This document shows positions 7,275-13,869 of a stretch of 21,060 bases of DNA, in pieces. The translations under genes were made by a program, and so were the position numbers. The stretch lies in the IMG/VR virus record IMGVR_UViG_3300042549_004129, positions 1-21,060 of that record; one strand, 5' to 3'. The stretch is from a virus. Below the pieces are notes generated by a model, which was not told where the DNA came from, ran no database searches, and saw nothing but the letters and a program-made list of their open reading frames with translations. The stretch's first letter is position 1. Every line of letters begins with the position of its first letter.

Positions 7275-9169
7275 TGTCCGCACTCTCGATCCAACCCACC
7301 TATCCGATCTTTACGGACATCGATGGCCAGCCTCTTGAGGCAGGTTATGTCTGGATTGGTCAGGCAAATCTTGACCCACAGGTCAACCCGATCAATGTGT
7401 ATTGGGACGATGCGCTGACCATCCTTGCGCCTCAACCCATCCGCACACTTGGCGGCTATCCATCACGCAATGGCACGCCTGCTCGTTTGTACGTCAATAG
7501 CGACTACAGCATCCGAGTAATGAACAGGAACGGCAGTACAGTCTACAGCGCACCATCTGCGACAGAGCGATACAGCGATGTTGTTTTAAGCAGCGTTGAT
7601 TCTTCAGATGTCACATTTTTACAAGCAGGCTCCGGAGCAATTCCGCGATCTGTCCAGTCACGCCTGCGTGACACCGTGAGCGTTTTTGATTTCATGACGG
7701 CAGCAGAAATTGCAGATGTCAAATCAGGAACGCCAGTCATTGATGTGCAGCCAAAGATTCAAGCCGCCTTGACTCAAGGCAAATTCGTGTTTCTTCCCCA
7801 AGGAACTTACCTGATCAACACCCCCATTGATCTTGCATCGTTTCCGCAGGCAGGCTTGATTGGCGAATCTTTCATGCTCACCAGCATCAAGGCTGGTGCA
7901 TCAATGACGTCTGTCATTGATCTTTACGACACAATCGACATTTATGCTGGCATTGCCGAGTACAAGATTCACGACATTAAGTTGGATGGCAATTCCCTGG
8001 CAACCTATGGAATGCACATTCGATATCGCCATCAGATTGATGCGCGAGGCATTTACGTCCAAGGATGCGATACTGCTTTCTGGATGGCAGACAGTTGGAT
8101 GTGCAACTTCTGGGATTGCTACAGCCACTTCAACGTGAATGGCGGCTTCCATCTTGAGGGCGCAAACCACAGCAGCACGTACAACGAGTGCCATGTTACT
8201 GGCGCAAACACAGGCCCAGCCATTTATGTTGGCGGCACAAACCGCATCGACGGCAACAGCGACATTACGTTCAATAGCTTGTTGATTGATGCTTGTGATT
8301 TCACACAGATCGTTGTTGAAATGGGCGTCAACACCAACGTGGTCACATTCAACAGCGGCTACATGGGCGAGTACGCTGCAAACAGCCTTGGCACTTCTGC
8401 ATTCGTGAAAGTTATTTCAGGAAAAGCTGTGTTCAATGGGTGTGAAATTTTTTGCCAAGACACATCAGTGCCACCAGAAACTGGTGGCGGCATGGCGCTG
8501 TTTTGGCGTGCCAATGGCGAGGCGATTTTTCAGAATTGCAGCATCGCTTTGTATTCGTATGAGTACCTGTATCACCCAAGTTCAAACAATGTTGGTGCGC
8601 TGACCATTCAAGATTCCACAGTCATCAATGGAGCCTCATACGGCACAGAATTAATCTCTGGCCTGTACAACTTGTTTCCAGTCAAAGACTACGCTTACAA
8701 AATCACTCCAGATCATTTTGGACGTGATATGGCGTATAACACTTTCACACCTTCTGGTTCATTTGCCAGAACATTTCCAGACACTGAAGCGCAAAAAGTT
8801 GAAGCGTTGACAACTGGAGGTTTTGCAAGTTTGTCAATGGTTCCAAACACCATTCCAAACAATACCAATTTTTATTTGGTGTTTCTTGAGTACAGCAGCA
8901 ACATGAACACCACGTTGCAATTTAGTGATGCAGCATTAGGGGCGGCTATATGGACAGCGGTTTCTATTGTGCCAACTACAATTAATACAAGATCAACATT
9001 TGTGGGGCTATTAGTAAGCCCTGGCACATTTTCTAATACCCCGCCAATAGTGGAATTGTTTAAGCAAGCGGGTACGGCGTGGTCTGCTGGGGACTACATC
9101 CATGTTTGGAAGTTTTCGATTCTTCCAATCAATGAGATCAATTACTCAACATTGAATTTTGAATTTTAA
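7274..9169 (+). CDS. Tailspike: P22-like head-binding N-terminus with right-handed beta-helix
   Basis: The 631-residue product starts after AGGAG, 9 bases upstream. Residues ~1-110 match the head-binding domain of P22-type tailspikes: an N-terminal PTYPIFTDIDGQPLEAGYVW followed by IGQANLDPQVNPINVYWD, with further match to ~residue 105. Residues ~125-190 hold the neck that precedes pectate-lyase-like beta-helices (SRLRDTVSVFDFMTA, then KFVFLPQGTYLINTPI). Residues ~190-480 show repeated Asn/Gly/Cys-rich rungs typical of a parallel beta-helix trimer that binds or cleaves surface polysaccharide. Residues ~480-631 form a separate C-terminal domain. The N-terminus should anchor to the tail and the helix decide host specificity. 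Active-site acids cannot be assigned by eye. The last third is visibly AT-richer, with codons such as TTA, CTA and AGA that are rare upstream. Confidence 0.88.
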   Translation: MSALSIQPTYPIFTDIDGQPLEAGYVWIGQANLDPQVNPINVYWDDALTILAPQPIRTLGGYPSRNGTPARLYVNSDYSIRVMNRNGSTVYSAPSATERYSDVVLSSVDSSDVTFLQAGSGAIPRSVQSRLRDTVSVFDFMTAAEIADVKSGTPVIDVQPKIQAALTQGKFVFLPQGTYLINTPIDLASFPQAGLIGESFMLTSIKAGASMTSVIDLYDTIDIYAGIAEYKIHDIKLDGNSLATYGMHIRYRHQIDARGIYVQGCDTAFWMADSWMCNFWDCYSHFNVNGGFHLEGANHSSTYNECHVTGANTGPAIYVGGTNRIDGNSDITFNSLLIDACDFTQIVVEMGVNTNVVTFNSGYMGEYAANSLGTSAFVKVISGKAVFNGCEIFCQDTSVPPETGGGMALFWRANGEAIFQNCSIALYSYEYLYHPSSNNVGALTIQDSTVINGASYGTELISGLYNLFPVKDYAYKITPDHFGRDMAYNTFTPSGSFARTFPDTEAQKVEALTTGGFASLSMVPNTIPNNTNFYLVFLEYSSNMNTTLQFSDAALGAAIWTAVSIVPTTINTRSTFVGLLVSPGTFSNTPPIVELFKQAGTAWSAGDYIHVWKFSILPINEINYSTLNFEF

Positions 9170-9179
9170 GGAGATTGAA

Positions 9180-9500
9180 ATGGCACTTAGAAAAACTTGG
9201 ACAATTCCAGCTGGCAAGATTGTAAAAACATCTGTGCTTGGTGGCTCTGCTTCACAAATTGCGAGCAAGTTTGTTCCTCTTGCAAGCGAGCTAACTGTTC
9301 AAAATGCGTACATCAAGATCACCAACATACACGGTGGGAAAGACCAACTTCTTGTCAAGTACACGGTAATGATTGAGTCCGATGAAGTTGACAGCGGACA
9401 CGCATCATTTACTCCATCGCTTGATGGAAAAAACTTCATCGCTCAAGGCTACGAATATATGAAAACCTTGCCTGAGTTCATCAACACACAGGATTGCTGA
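9180..9500 (+). CDS. Small tail-region structural protein
   Basis: The product is 106 residues. I chose the ATG at 9180, with AAGGAGATTGAA upstream starting at the tailspike stop; the earlier ATG lies inside the tailspike gene. The sequence opens MALRKTWTIPAGKIV, has a central strand-rich part, and closes LDGKNFIAQGYEYMKTLPEF. The ending NFIAQ.Y.(Y/H)(M/L)KTLPEF...DC recurs in small proteins beside tail-fibre genes in many phages. The beta-rich character and position suggest a fibre-associated or tail-tip part. No catalytic motif is seen, and codon use is AT-richer than in the ejection genes. Confidence 0.7.
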   Translation: MALRKTWTIPAGKIVKTSVLGGSASQIASKFVPLASELTVQNAYIKITNIHGGKDQLLVKYTVMIESDEVDSGHASFTPSLDGKNFIAQGYEYMKTLPEFINTQDC

Positions 9501-9502
9501 TC

Positions 9503-9991
9503 ATGCTCAAAACAGTTGGAAATCCATCTACACGCTTTGGCGATCAGACCATCATTGATGGGAATCTCGTCATTGGCACAAGTGGCAAAGGCATCGACTT
9601 TTCTGCCACGCCAGGCACAGGCACAAGTGAGCTGCTAAGTGATTACGAAGAAGGCACATTCAACGCCACGATCACTTCTAGCGCAGGCACAATCACCTCG
9701 TACACCGCACCAGGAACCTATGTAAAAATTGGAAAAACTGTCACGGTGCAGATAACAATCAACATTACAGATCCTGGCTCTGCAAGCGGTTTGCTGTTTT
9801 TTGCGAATCTTCCATTTACATCGCAAAACGTGTTGAATTACGTTTACGCCGGAAGGACACGCGAGAACAATGTCAGTGGCGCACTTCAAGATTTTCTTGT
9901 TACGGCAAACAACACAACAGGTCTTATCTTTGCGGCAGCGTGGGCGTCGAATCAGTCCTACTCTCTGACTGCAACATATATCACCGCATAA
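9503..9991 (+). CDS. Tail fibre-like protein
   Basis: The product is 162 residues. I chose the ATG at 9503, with AGGAT about 9 bases upstream; the TTG at 9494 overlaps the previous gene. The N-terminus resembles a fibre shaft (DGNLVIGTSGKGIDFSATPG), then SDYEEGTFNATITSS. The 'GIDFSATPGTGTSELLSDYEEGTF' style motif is common at the shaft/tip junction of fibre and spike proteins, especially in aquatic phages. The C-terminal ~100 residues are Thr/Ser/Asn-rich beta strands, likely a receptor-binding tip. It could work with the tailspike as a second adsorption protein. The role is inferred from motif style and position. Confidence 0.75.
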   Translation: MLKTVGNPSTRFGDQTIIDGNLVIGTSGKGIDFSATPGTGTSELLSDYEEGTFNATITSSAGTITSYTAPGTYVKIGKTVTVQITINITDPGSASGLLFFANLPFTSQNVLNYVYAGRTRENNVSGALQDFLVTANNTTGLIFAAAWASNQSYSLTATYITA

Positions 9992-10001
9992 GGAGAAGAA
10001 C

Positions 10002-10253
10002 GTGGAAAAACAAATTAGCGTTGATCAGATTGAAGTTGTGCCTAACGGAACTTTACAGATTCGCTTTCGCGTTGACGTTATTCAGGATGATGCTGTTATC
10101 TCTTCATCGTTTGAAAGAAAAGTCATTGTTCCTGGTCAGCCATACGGTGATGAAGATCAAAAAGTAAAAGACGTGTGTTCTTCTGTTCACACGCCAGAAG
10201 TGATTGCGGCCTTTGAAGCCTCAGTCGTTGCAAACAAAGGCAAAGGAGTTTGA
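10002..10253 (+). CDS. Hypothetical protein in the tail-fibre cluster (GTG start)
   Basis: The product is 83 residues, with a GTG start backed by AAGGAGAAGAAC immediately upstream, so the start is well supported despite the rarer codon. The first half is a beta hairpin-like run (DQIEVVPNGTLQIRFRVDV), and the second half is polar and helical (TPEVIAAFEASVVANKGKG). One Cys, no TM segment, no signal peptide. Small size and place after a fibre gene would suit a fibre chaperone or accessory protein, but I recognise no family. It ends one base before the next ATG. Confidence 0.65.
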   Translation: MEKQISVDQIEVVPNGTLQIRFRVDVIQDDAVISSSFERKVIVPGQPYGDEDQKVKDVCSSVHTPEVIAAFEASVVANKGKGV

Positions 10254-10254
10254 C

Positions 10255-10608
10255 ATGTCCACCAATTCACAAATTGCATTTACCCCTCTTGGCAAGACCG
10301 TGGTCGTTGCTGCCGCAGGCACTGCGCCCACCGGCGTGCAGGCTCCTGTTTCCGAAAAGTTCAACCCTCAGAACGCAGGCCAGTACCGTTTTGTGAACGC
10401 AGGCTCGAACACCGTTTTCCTGGGCACTGGCCCGACAGCTGCACTGGCCCAGGCTGCTTCGGTGGCTCCAGTCGCTGGGACGCCTTCGGACGCCATCGTG
10501 CTGGTTCCAGGCGCTGTTGAAATCTTGCGCTTCAACAAGGACACCTTTTTCAGCGGTCTGGCCTCTGGCGCGACCACCATCTACGTCACGCCCGGCCAGG
10601 GCATCTAA
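10255..10608 (+). CDS. Small beta-rich structural-type protein
   Basis: The product is 117 residues, starting at 10255 after AAGGAGTTTGAC; the longer in-frame form lies inside the previous gene without a ribosome site. It is Ala/Gly/Thr/Val-rich, with QNAGQYRFVNAGSNTVFLG and a C-terminal FFSGLASGATTIYVTPGQGI. The overall look (all-beta, about 110 residues, ends in an 'ASGxTxI.V' strand) recalls the two small proteins at 24-702, though I cannot show homology by eye. Codon use returns to the GC-rich pattern of the early part of the window, so it likely marks the right edge of the AT-richer fibre module. Probably virion-associated. Confidence 0.68.
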   Translation: MSTNSQIAFTPLGKTVVVAAAGTAPTGVQAPVSEKFNPQNAGQYRFVNAGSNTVFLGTGPTAALAQAASVAPVAGTPSDAIVLVPGAVEILRFNKDTFFSGLASGATTIYVTPGQGI

Positions 10609-10626
10609 ATGCTGGAGGCCGACATC

Positions 10627-10842
10627 ATGGCGGATGGGAACGAGATCGACCTGGTCAAGTACGGCGTGCTTTGGCAGAAAGTCCAGGACATGGACAAGAA
10701 GGTAGACAAGATGGAACGCAACGTCGAGGAGCTGCTTGCGCTGGCCAACAAAGGGCGCGGCGGCTTCTGGATGGGCATGACCATCGCGTCATCAGTTGGC
10801 GCTGCTGTGGCCTGGATTGCTGGCCACATGAAGGGTGGATAA
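10627..10842 (+). CDS. Putative holin-like membrane protein (coiled coil + single TM, XhlA-like)
   Basis: The product is 71 residues. I chose the ATG at 10627 because GGAGG lies 8-9 bases upstream; an in-frame ATG at 10609 directly abuts the previous stop and lacks a site. An N-terminal heptad pattern (KYGVLWQKVQDMDKKVDKME then RNVEELLALANK) is followed by one hydrophobic segment near the C-terminus (WMGMTIASSVGAAVAWIAGH) and a short positive tail. This layout fits XhlA/hemolysin-type small membrane proteins that accompany holins. It is the first of three membrane proteins before the endolysin. Coupled to the next gene by a one-base gap. Confidence 0.7.
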   Translation: MADGNEIDLVKYGVLWQKVQDMDKKVDKMERNVEELLALANKGRGGFWMGMTIASSVGAAVAWIAGHMKGG

Positions 10843-10843
10843 G

Positions 10844-11263
10844 ATGAACGAGCAACTGCACCAGATTGAATTGATCAAAGCCCAGGCTCGGGTCGAGCTG
10901 AACAAGCTGGAAGCCAACTCTCCAGCCAAGGACGTTGCAGGCCGCGCAATCGGCAAGCACGGCCTGTTCTACATCACCCTGATCGTCACCATCGGCGTGG
11001 CTTCCAGCCTGGTGCTGGACAAGGACAAGATCGCGGCTGTTATGGGCTTGCTTGGCGCATCTCTCACCGCTTTGATCTCCATGCTGAACGGCATCGCTGG
11101 TGCAAACGCCAAGCAAGAGAAACCCGAGTTTGAGGTCATGAAGCAATTGATCGACAAGCTGGACAAGCTCGACCGCAAAGAGCAGCCCATGCGGGTCACG
11201 GTCGAAGGCGAGAAGGTCACCGTCAGCAAGGGCGACGACCAGATCACCACATCGAAAGGTTGA
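10844..11263 (+). CDS. Two-TM membrane protein of the lysis cassette (possible holin/antiholin)
   Basis: The 139-residue product starts two bases after the previous stop. The N-terminus is an amphipathic helix (QIELIKAQARVELNKLEA). Two hydrophobic segments follow at about residues 41-60 (GLFYITLIVTIGVASSLVL) and 64-88 (IAAVMGLLGASLTALISMLN). The charged C-terminal tail is rich in Lys/Asp/Glu (KQLIDKLDKLDRKEQ). Size, topology and position between other small membrane proteins and an endolysin support a lysis role. Which member of the cassette is the timer and which are regulators cannot be decided from sequence. Confidence 0.65.
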   Translation: MNEQLHQIELIKAQARVELNKLEANSPAKDVAGRAIGKHGLFYITLIVTIGVASSLVLDKDKIAAVMGLLGASLTALISMLNGIAGANAKQEKPEFEVMKQLIDKLDKLDRKEQPMRVTVEGEKVTVSKGDDQITTSKG

Positions 11264-11266
11264 TCC

Positions 11267-11677
11267 ATGTTCCCATTGACTGCCCTGCTTGATGTCGGCG
11301 GCAAGCTGATCGACAAGCTGATTCCAGACCCCGAGGCCAAGGCCAAGGCTCAGCTAGACCTGGCCAAGATGGCCCAGGACGGCGAACTGGCCAAGATGGC
11401 CAACGAGACCGACCTGTACAAGTCCGAGCAGGCTGGTGTGTCCGACCGCTGGAAGGCCGACATGGCGTCGGACTCCTGGCTGTCCAAGAACATCCGGCCC
11501 ATGACCCTGGCTTACATCCTGAGCGCATACCTGGCGCTGGCTGTGCTCGATGGCTTTGGGTTTCGTGTGGCCGAGGCCTATGTCACCCTGCTTGGCCAAT
11601 GGGGCATGCTGGTGATGTCCGCATACTTTGGTGGCCGCACGCTTGAGAAGATCATGGATTCACGAGGTAAAAAATGA
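11267..11677 (+). CDS. 3-TM holin (gene-transfer-release holin family)
   Basis: The product is 136 residues, with AAAGG 8 bases before the ATG. The N-terminal signature GGKLIDKLIPDPEAKAKAQL is characteristic of the 3-TM holin family associated with phage and gene-transfer-agent release (PF11351-like). A helical cytoplasmic part follows (LAKMAQDGELAKMANETDLY). SKNIRPMTLAYILSAYLALA and a second hydrophobic stretch (LLGQWGMLVMSAYFGGRTLE) form the membrane portion. It would make inner-membrane lesions that let the adjacent endolysin reach the cell wall. Its stop overlaps the endolysin ATG (ATGA). Confidence 0.82.
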   Translation: MFPLTALLDVGGKLIDKLIPDPEAKAKAQLDLAKMAQDGELAKMANETDLYKSEQAGVSDRWKADMASDSWLSKNIRPMTLAYILSAYLALAVLDGFGFRVAEAYVTLLGQWGMLVMSAYFGGRTLEKIMDSRGKK

Positions 11678-12111
11678 ACCTGACACCGCATTTCACCCTG
11701 GAAGAACTGACGGCCAGCGAGACCGCAGAGCGCAATGGATGGGACAACAGCCCCAACGATCAGGAGCTTGCCAACCTCACGCGCCTGGCCGACTTTCTGG
11801 AGCAGGTCAAGGTTGTGCTGAACGGCAAGCCCATCATCATCAGCTCAGGCCTGCGCACCAAGAAGGTCAACGACGCAGTGGGCAGCAAAGACACCAGTCA
11901 GCACCGCCTTGGCTGCGCTGCCGACTTCCGTGTGCCTGGCATGACTCCAGACCAAGTGGTGAAGGCCATCGTGGCCAGCGGCATCGGCTACGACCAGGTC
12001 ATCCGCGAGTTTGACCGTTGGACTCACATCAGTGTGCCAAACAGCGAGGACACCAGCCCACGCAAGCAGGCGCTGATCATCGACAAGGCTGGAACCAGGC
12101 CTTATGCCTGA
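11674..12111 (+). CDS. Peptidase M15-family endolysin (zinc D-Ala-D-Ala carboxypeptidase-like)
   Basis: The product is 145 residues, with GAGG 7 bases upstream. It opens LTPHFTLEELTASETAERNG, the usual beginning of phage M15A peptidases. The zinc signature is complete: ISSGLRTKKVNDAVG, then SQHRLGCAADFRVPG with ligands H77 and D84, and DRWTHIS with H118; E112 is a candidate catalytic base. It would cut peptide cross-links of peptidoglycan. There is no signal peptide, so export should depend on the upstream holin. It is the last gene of the + strand late operon, directly before a terminator. No Rz/Rz1 spanin pair follows it. Confidence 0.88.
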   Translation: MNLTPHFTLEELTASETAERNGWDNSPNDQELANLTRLADFLEQVKVVLNGKPIIISSGLRTKKVNDAVGSKDTSQHRLGCAADFRVPGMTPDQVVKAIVASGIGYDQVIREFDRWTHISVPNSEDTSPRKQALIIDKAGTRPYA

Positions 12112-12113
12112 CC

Positions 12114-12146
12114 AAAAAAAAGCCCGGTGATTCGGGCTTTTTGTTT
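12114..12146. terminator. Bidirectional rho-independent terminator
   Basis: A 10-bp stem AAAAAGCCCG (12117-12126) / CGGGCTTTTT (12133-12142) with a 6-base loop GTGATT has A-runs on the left and T-runs on the right. It can therefore terminate the late + operon and the convergent - operon. The stop codon of the minus-strand Zn-ribbon gene lies in its edge. Confidence 0.9.
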
Positions 12147-12264
12147 ACCTGCTGCGCCTTTGCAATATCAGCGTCCAGCACCTTGCGCACACCCATCTGG
12201 TCGGTGTCAGCCTGATGCCACCATCTGGCAGCCTTTCGCGTTTGCAGTCGTCGCAGTGGGTCAT
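12145..12264 (-). CDS. Zinc-ribbon microprotein
   Basis: The product is 39 residues. The start at 12264 overlaps the stop of the upstream gene (ATGA), giving a well-placed coupled start; a longer in-frame reading runs through that gene with no site of its own. MTHCDDCKRE and WVCARCW give a C4-x2-C7-x18-C26-x2-C29 pair, a classic zinc-ribbon spacing, followed by a basic tail (LILQRRSR). It may bind nucleic acid or a protein partner. It is the last gene of the minus-strand operon and ends inside the shared terminator. Confidence 0.68.
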   Translation of the reverse strand: MTHCDDCKRERLPDGGIRLTPTRWVCARCWTLILQRRSR

Positions 12265-12485
12265 TGCATGCCTGCCTTGATCTCTTCGGCGTCGACCTTC
12301 ATCATCTGCTGAAAGTAAATGGCAAAGCTGGCCTTGGTGTCTTTGCCAAATGGCATGGTCTGCACACGCTTCATGGCCTCTTGCATGGCGCTGTTCCAGC
12401 CGGAGATAAAGACCCACTTGGCTGCGTCGTTTGGTGACAGGCCCAAGTCACCATAAAGCTGGTCGTAATGTTCGAGCGCGTCCAT
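12261..12485 (-). CDS. Hypothetical phage protein
   Basis: The product is 74 residues and acidic to neutral. It opens MDALEHYDQLYGDLGLSPND, followed by KWVFISGWNSAMQEAMKRVQ and a helical C-terminus. The 'FISGWNSAMQEA' helix resembles a motif in small phage proteins of unknown function. No metal ligands or TM segments. Translationally coupled on both sides (TGATG to the upstream gene, ATGA to the zinc-ribbon gene). Confidence 0.68.
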   Translation of the reverse strand: MDALEHYDQLYGDLGLSPNDAAKWVFISGWNSAMQEAMKRVQTMPFGKDTKASFAIYFQQMMKVDAEEIKAGMQ

Positions 12486-12745
12486 CAGTACGAATCCTCG
12501 GTCATGGCTTCCTCGATCTCACGCTCGATGCGGCTGCGATCTGCGTCCGTGAGCTTGCGCTCCAGCCAGGCAGCCGGACGGCCACGTCGGTCTAGAACGT
12601 CCCACCCGCTTTCGCTGTACCCGTAATAATCCATGTCGCTTGGCGCGTTGTAGCTGTACGAGCCACTCACGCTGCTGAACTCCGTCACGCCAATCAGGCA
12701 AGGGATGCCGGAGACGGTGCTTTCGATTTCAGCTAGGTATGTCAT
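12485..12745 (-). CDS. Conserved small phage protein (RRGRPAxWLERKLTDADR motif)
   Basis: The product is 86 residues. The N-terminus is a beta-rich run (YLAEIESTVSGIPCLIGVTE) with a Ser/Tyr/Asp-rich middle. The C-terminus DRRGRPAAWLERKLTDADRS then an acidic helix is familiar from small genes in many Proteobacteria phages, none with a known job as far as I know. The basic motif next to an amphipathic helix might bind DNA, RNA or a host protein. Start overlaps the previous stop (ATGA). Confidence 0.72.
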   Translation of the reverse strand: MTYLAEIESTVSGIPCLIGVTEFSSVSGSYSYNAPSDMDYYGYSESGWDVLDRRGRPAAWLERKLTDADRSRIEREIEEAMTEDSY

Positions 12746-12930
12746 GCGGTCACCTTCAATGCTGTGTCTTCGTCTTCGCTGTGGCTGTAAAGCTCCAGCG
12801 TGTGGCTGTGGCCATCTTCGTCGGTTACTGTGATGCTACGGCACCAGAATGGGCTTGTCGAGCTGGCGTGGAACCGGCGCTCGCCAATCTCAATCTTGGC
12901 CACCCGGTGGATGCTGGTCTCAGTCTTCAT
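12742..12930 (-). CDS. Small hypothetical protein, beta-rich
   Basis: The product is 62 residues. I chose the ATG at 12930 because it overlaps the upstream stop as ATGA; the ATG at 12936 is two codons earlier and lies within the upstream gene. The sequence alternates strands (HRVAKIEIGERRFHASSTS, RSITVTDEDGHSHTLELYSH) and is His-rich, with HSHTLELYSHSEDED. The His/acidic cluster could bind a metal, but there is no recognisable family. Confidence 0.65.
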   Translation of the reverse strand: MKTETSIHRVAKIEIGERRFHASSTSPFWCRSITVTDEDGHSHTLELYSHSEDEDTALKVTA

Positions 12931-13115
12931 TTGCACACCCCTTCACCGTTGTAGGCTGGCCAACCGGCCTGGCCTTTGGTCTGCTTCCAGAGCTTGACCA
13001 TTTCGCAGTATTGCTCTGCCTGGGCCTGCTCGTCCTCGAAGTCGCTCTGGCCAACAATGCCCATGGCTGCGATCAGGGCGATGATGGCCAGGATGAGGTG
13101 GTAGCGTTTGATCAT
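12927..13115 (-). CDS. Small membrane-anchored or exported phage protein
   Basis: The product is 62 residues. I chose the start at 13115 because TAAGGAG lies 7 bases upstream; the longer reading begins in the neighbouring gene. Residues ~5-20 (YHLILAIIALIAAMGIVG) make one TM helix or signal anchor after a short basic N-terminus. The exposed part carries QYCEMVKLWKQTKGQAGWP and ends GEGVCK. An 'YCxMVxxWxxTxGxxGWPxYxG' pattern with two flanking Cys appears in small phage proteins of unknown function. The two Cys could form a disulfide if periplasmic, and a role at the envelope such as superinfection exclusion is possible but unsupported. Confidence 0.7.
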   Translation of the reverse strand: MIKRYHLILAIIALIAAMGIVGQSDFEDEQAQAEQYCEMVKLWKQTKGQAGWPAYNGEGVCK

Positions 13116-13125
13116 GGTGGTCTCC

Positions 13126-13293
13126 TTAAAGTGTTGTAAGGCTGCCAAGCACTTCGGCAAAATTTGTGGGCTTGTTCAGTCTGTCGTATGCAGGCAGTTC
13201 GTCTGGCCATTGCATGGCTCGCTCAAGCTCAAGATATTCCTCCCTGGTCAGCTTGATCGTTTTGCCATCTTTGCATTTTGTTTCTTCATCCAT
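13126..13293 (-). CDS. Hypothetical phage protein, first gene of the short minus operon
   Basis: The product is 55 residues. The ATG at 13293 is preferred because CGGAG then sits 8 bases upstream; an in-frame ATG at 13299 would touch the site. The content is polar (KDGKTIKLTREEYLELERAM) with a short proline-bounded tail. No recognisable family. It follows an extended -10 promoter centred on 13324-13332, so it is probably the promoter-proximal gene of a six-gene unit. Confidence 0.6.
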   Translation of the reverse strand: MDEETKCKDGKTIKLTREEYLELERAMQWPDELPAYDRLNKPTNFAEVLGSLTTL

Positions 13294-13309
13294 GGTCATC
13301 TCCGTTTGT

Positions 13310-13350
13310 GTTGCGATGCTTTGATTATAGCACAAACACCCACAAACGCA
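13310..13350 (-). promoter_or_regulatory. Extended -10 promoter with three 10-bp-phased TTGTG repeats
   Basis: On the minus strand TGCTATAAT gives a consensus -10 (13324-13329) with the extended TGn (13330-13332). No good -35 lies at 16-18 bp. Directly upstream and running into the promoter, TTGTG occurs three times at exact 10-bp steps (TTGTGTGCGT, TTGTGGGTGT, TTGTGCTATA), i.e. on one face of the helix. The likely start site is near 13317, some 24 bases before the gene at 13293. The repeats could be an activator or repressor array. Confidence 0.65.
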
Positions 13351-13374
13351 CACAAGGAATAGAAGATTATTTTC

Positions 13375-13389
13375 TAGGGGATTTCCCTA
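13375..13389. repeat. 15-bp inverted repeat TAGGG-N5-CCCTA
   Basis: TAGGGGATTTCCCTA is a perfect 5-bp-arm inverted repeat. It overlaps the stop codon of the gene ending at 13387 and lies about 58-72 bases upstream of the start site inferred for the short minus operon. There is no T-tract, so it is a weak candidate terminator; an operator is possible. Confidence 0.4.
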
Positions 13390-13869
13390 ATCCATCAGCT
13401 CAATGTCATGCGGCCCACGCTTGCCGTCCAGGATTTCATGCAGGCGCTTTTCGGTCAGCCTGTGGCAGCGCACCATCACCCTGGCTGGCAGCACGTCGAT
13501 CAGCTCGGCATAGTCGCTCAGGATTGAGCGCACGGCCACGATGCCTTCACCGTCCAGGCGCAGGCTTTGCCCTGCCTTGCTGCGCTTGCCTGCCTTGGCC
13601 ATGGCGGTGATGGCGTCCATGAGCAGGCCGCTGCCGTCCTCGCAGACTTTCATCTCCTGCACCAGCGTCTCCACCAGGTTGATGGCGTCCGACACCAGCC
13701 GCCAGTCGTTTGGCTGCGGGTCTTCGCCTTGCTCTAGTTGGTGCAGGCCTTGGTACATCTTGGTGAGCTGGTGCGTCCGCCAAGCCTGTGGCAAAGGCTC
13801 GGTCGGACTTGCGGTCATCTCGTCGAGCAAGGTGTACCGCTTCGGGCGTGGCTGGCGCTTTTTCTTCAC
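13387..13869 (-). CDS. Conserved phage hypothetical protein (GTG start), last gene of the early operon
   Basis: The product is 160 residues. I chose the GTG at 13869 because it overlaps the upstream stop as GTGA; the longer reading frame (to 14151) is an out-of-frame shadow of the MazG-like gene. The N-terminus is highly basic (KKKRQPRPKRYTLLDEMTAS), followed by helical segments (WRLVSDAINLVETLVQEMKV). A Lys/Arg cluster AGKRSKAGQSLRLDGEG then leads into IVAVRSILSDYAELIDVLP and a basic C-terminus. The two-part layout (basic tail plus all-helical core) recurs in small phage and plasmid proteins of unknown role. Nucleic-acid contact is plausible but inferred. Confidence 0.7.
   Translation of the reverse strand: MKKKRQPRPKRYTLLDEMTASPTEPLPQAWRTHQLTKMYQGLHQLEQGEDPQPNDWRLVSDAINLVETLVQEMKVCEDGSGLLMDAITAMAKAGKRSKAGQSLRLDGEGIVAVRSILSDYAELIDVLPARVMVRCHRLTEKRLHEILDGKRGPHDIELMD

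Noticed and set aside
13371-13392. Rho-independent terminator at the TAGGG palindrome
   Set aside because: The stem is only 5 bp and no T-run follows on either strand; kept only as an inverted repeat.
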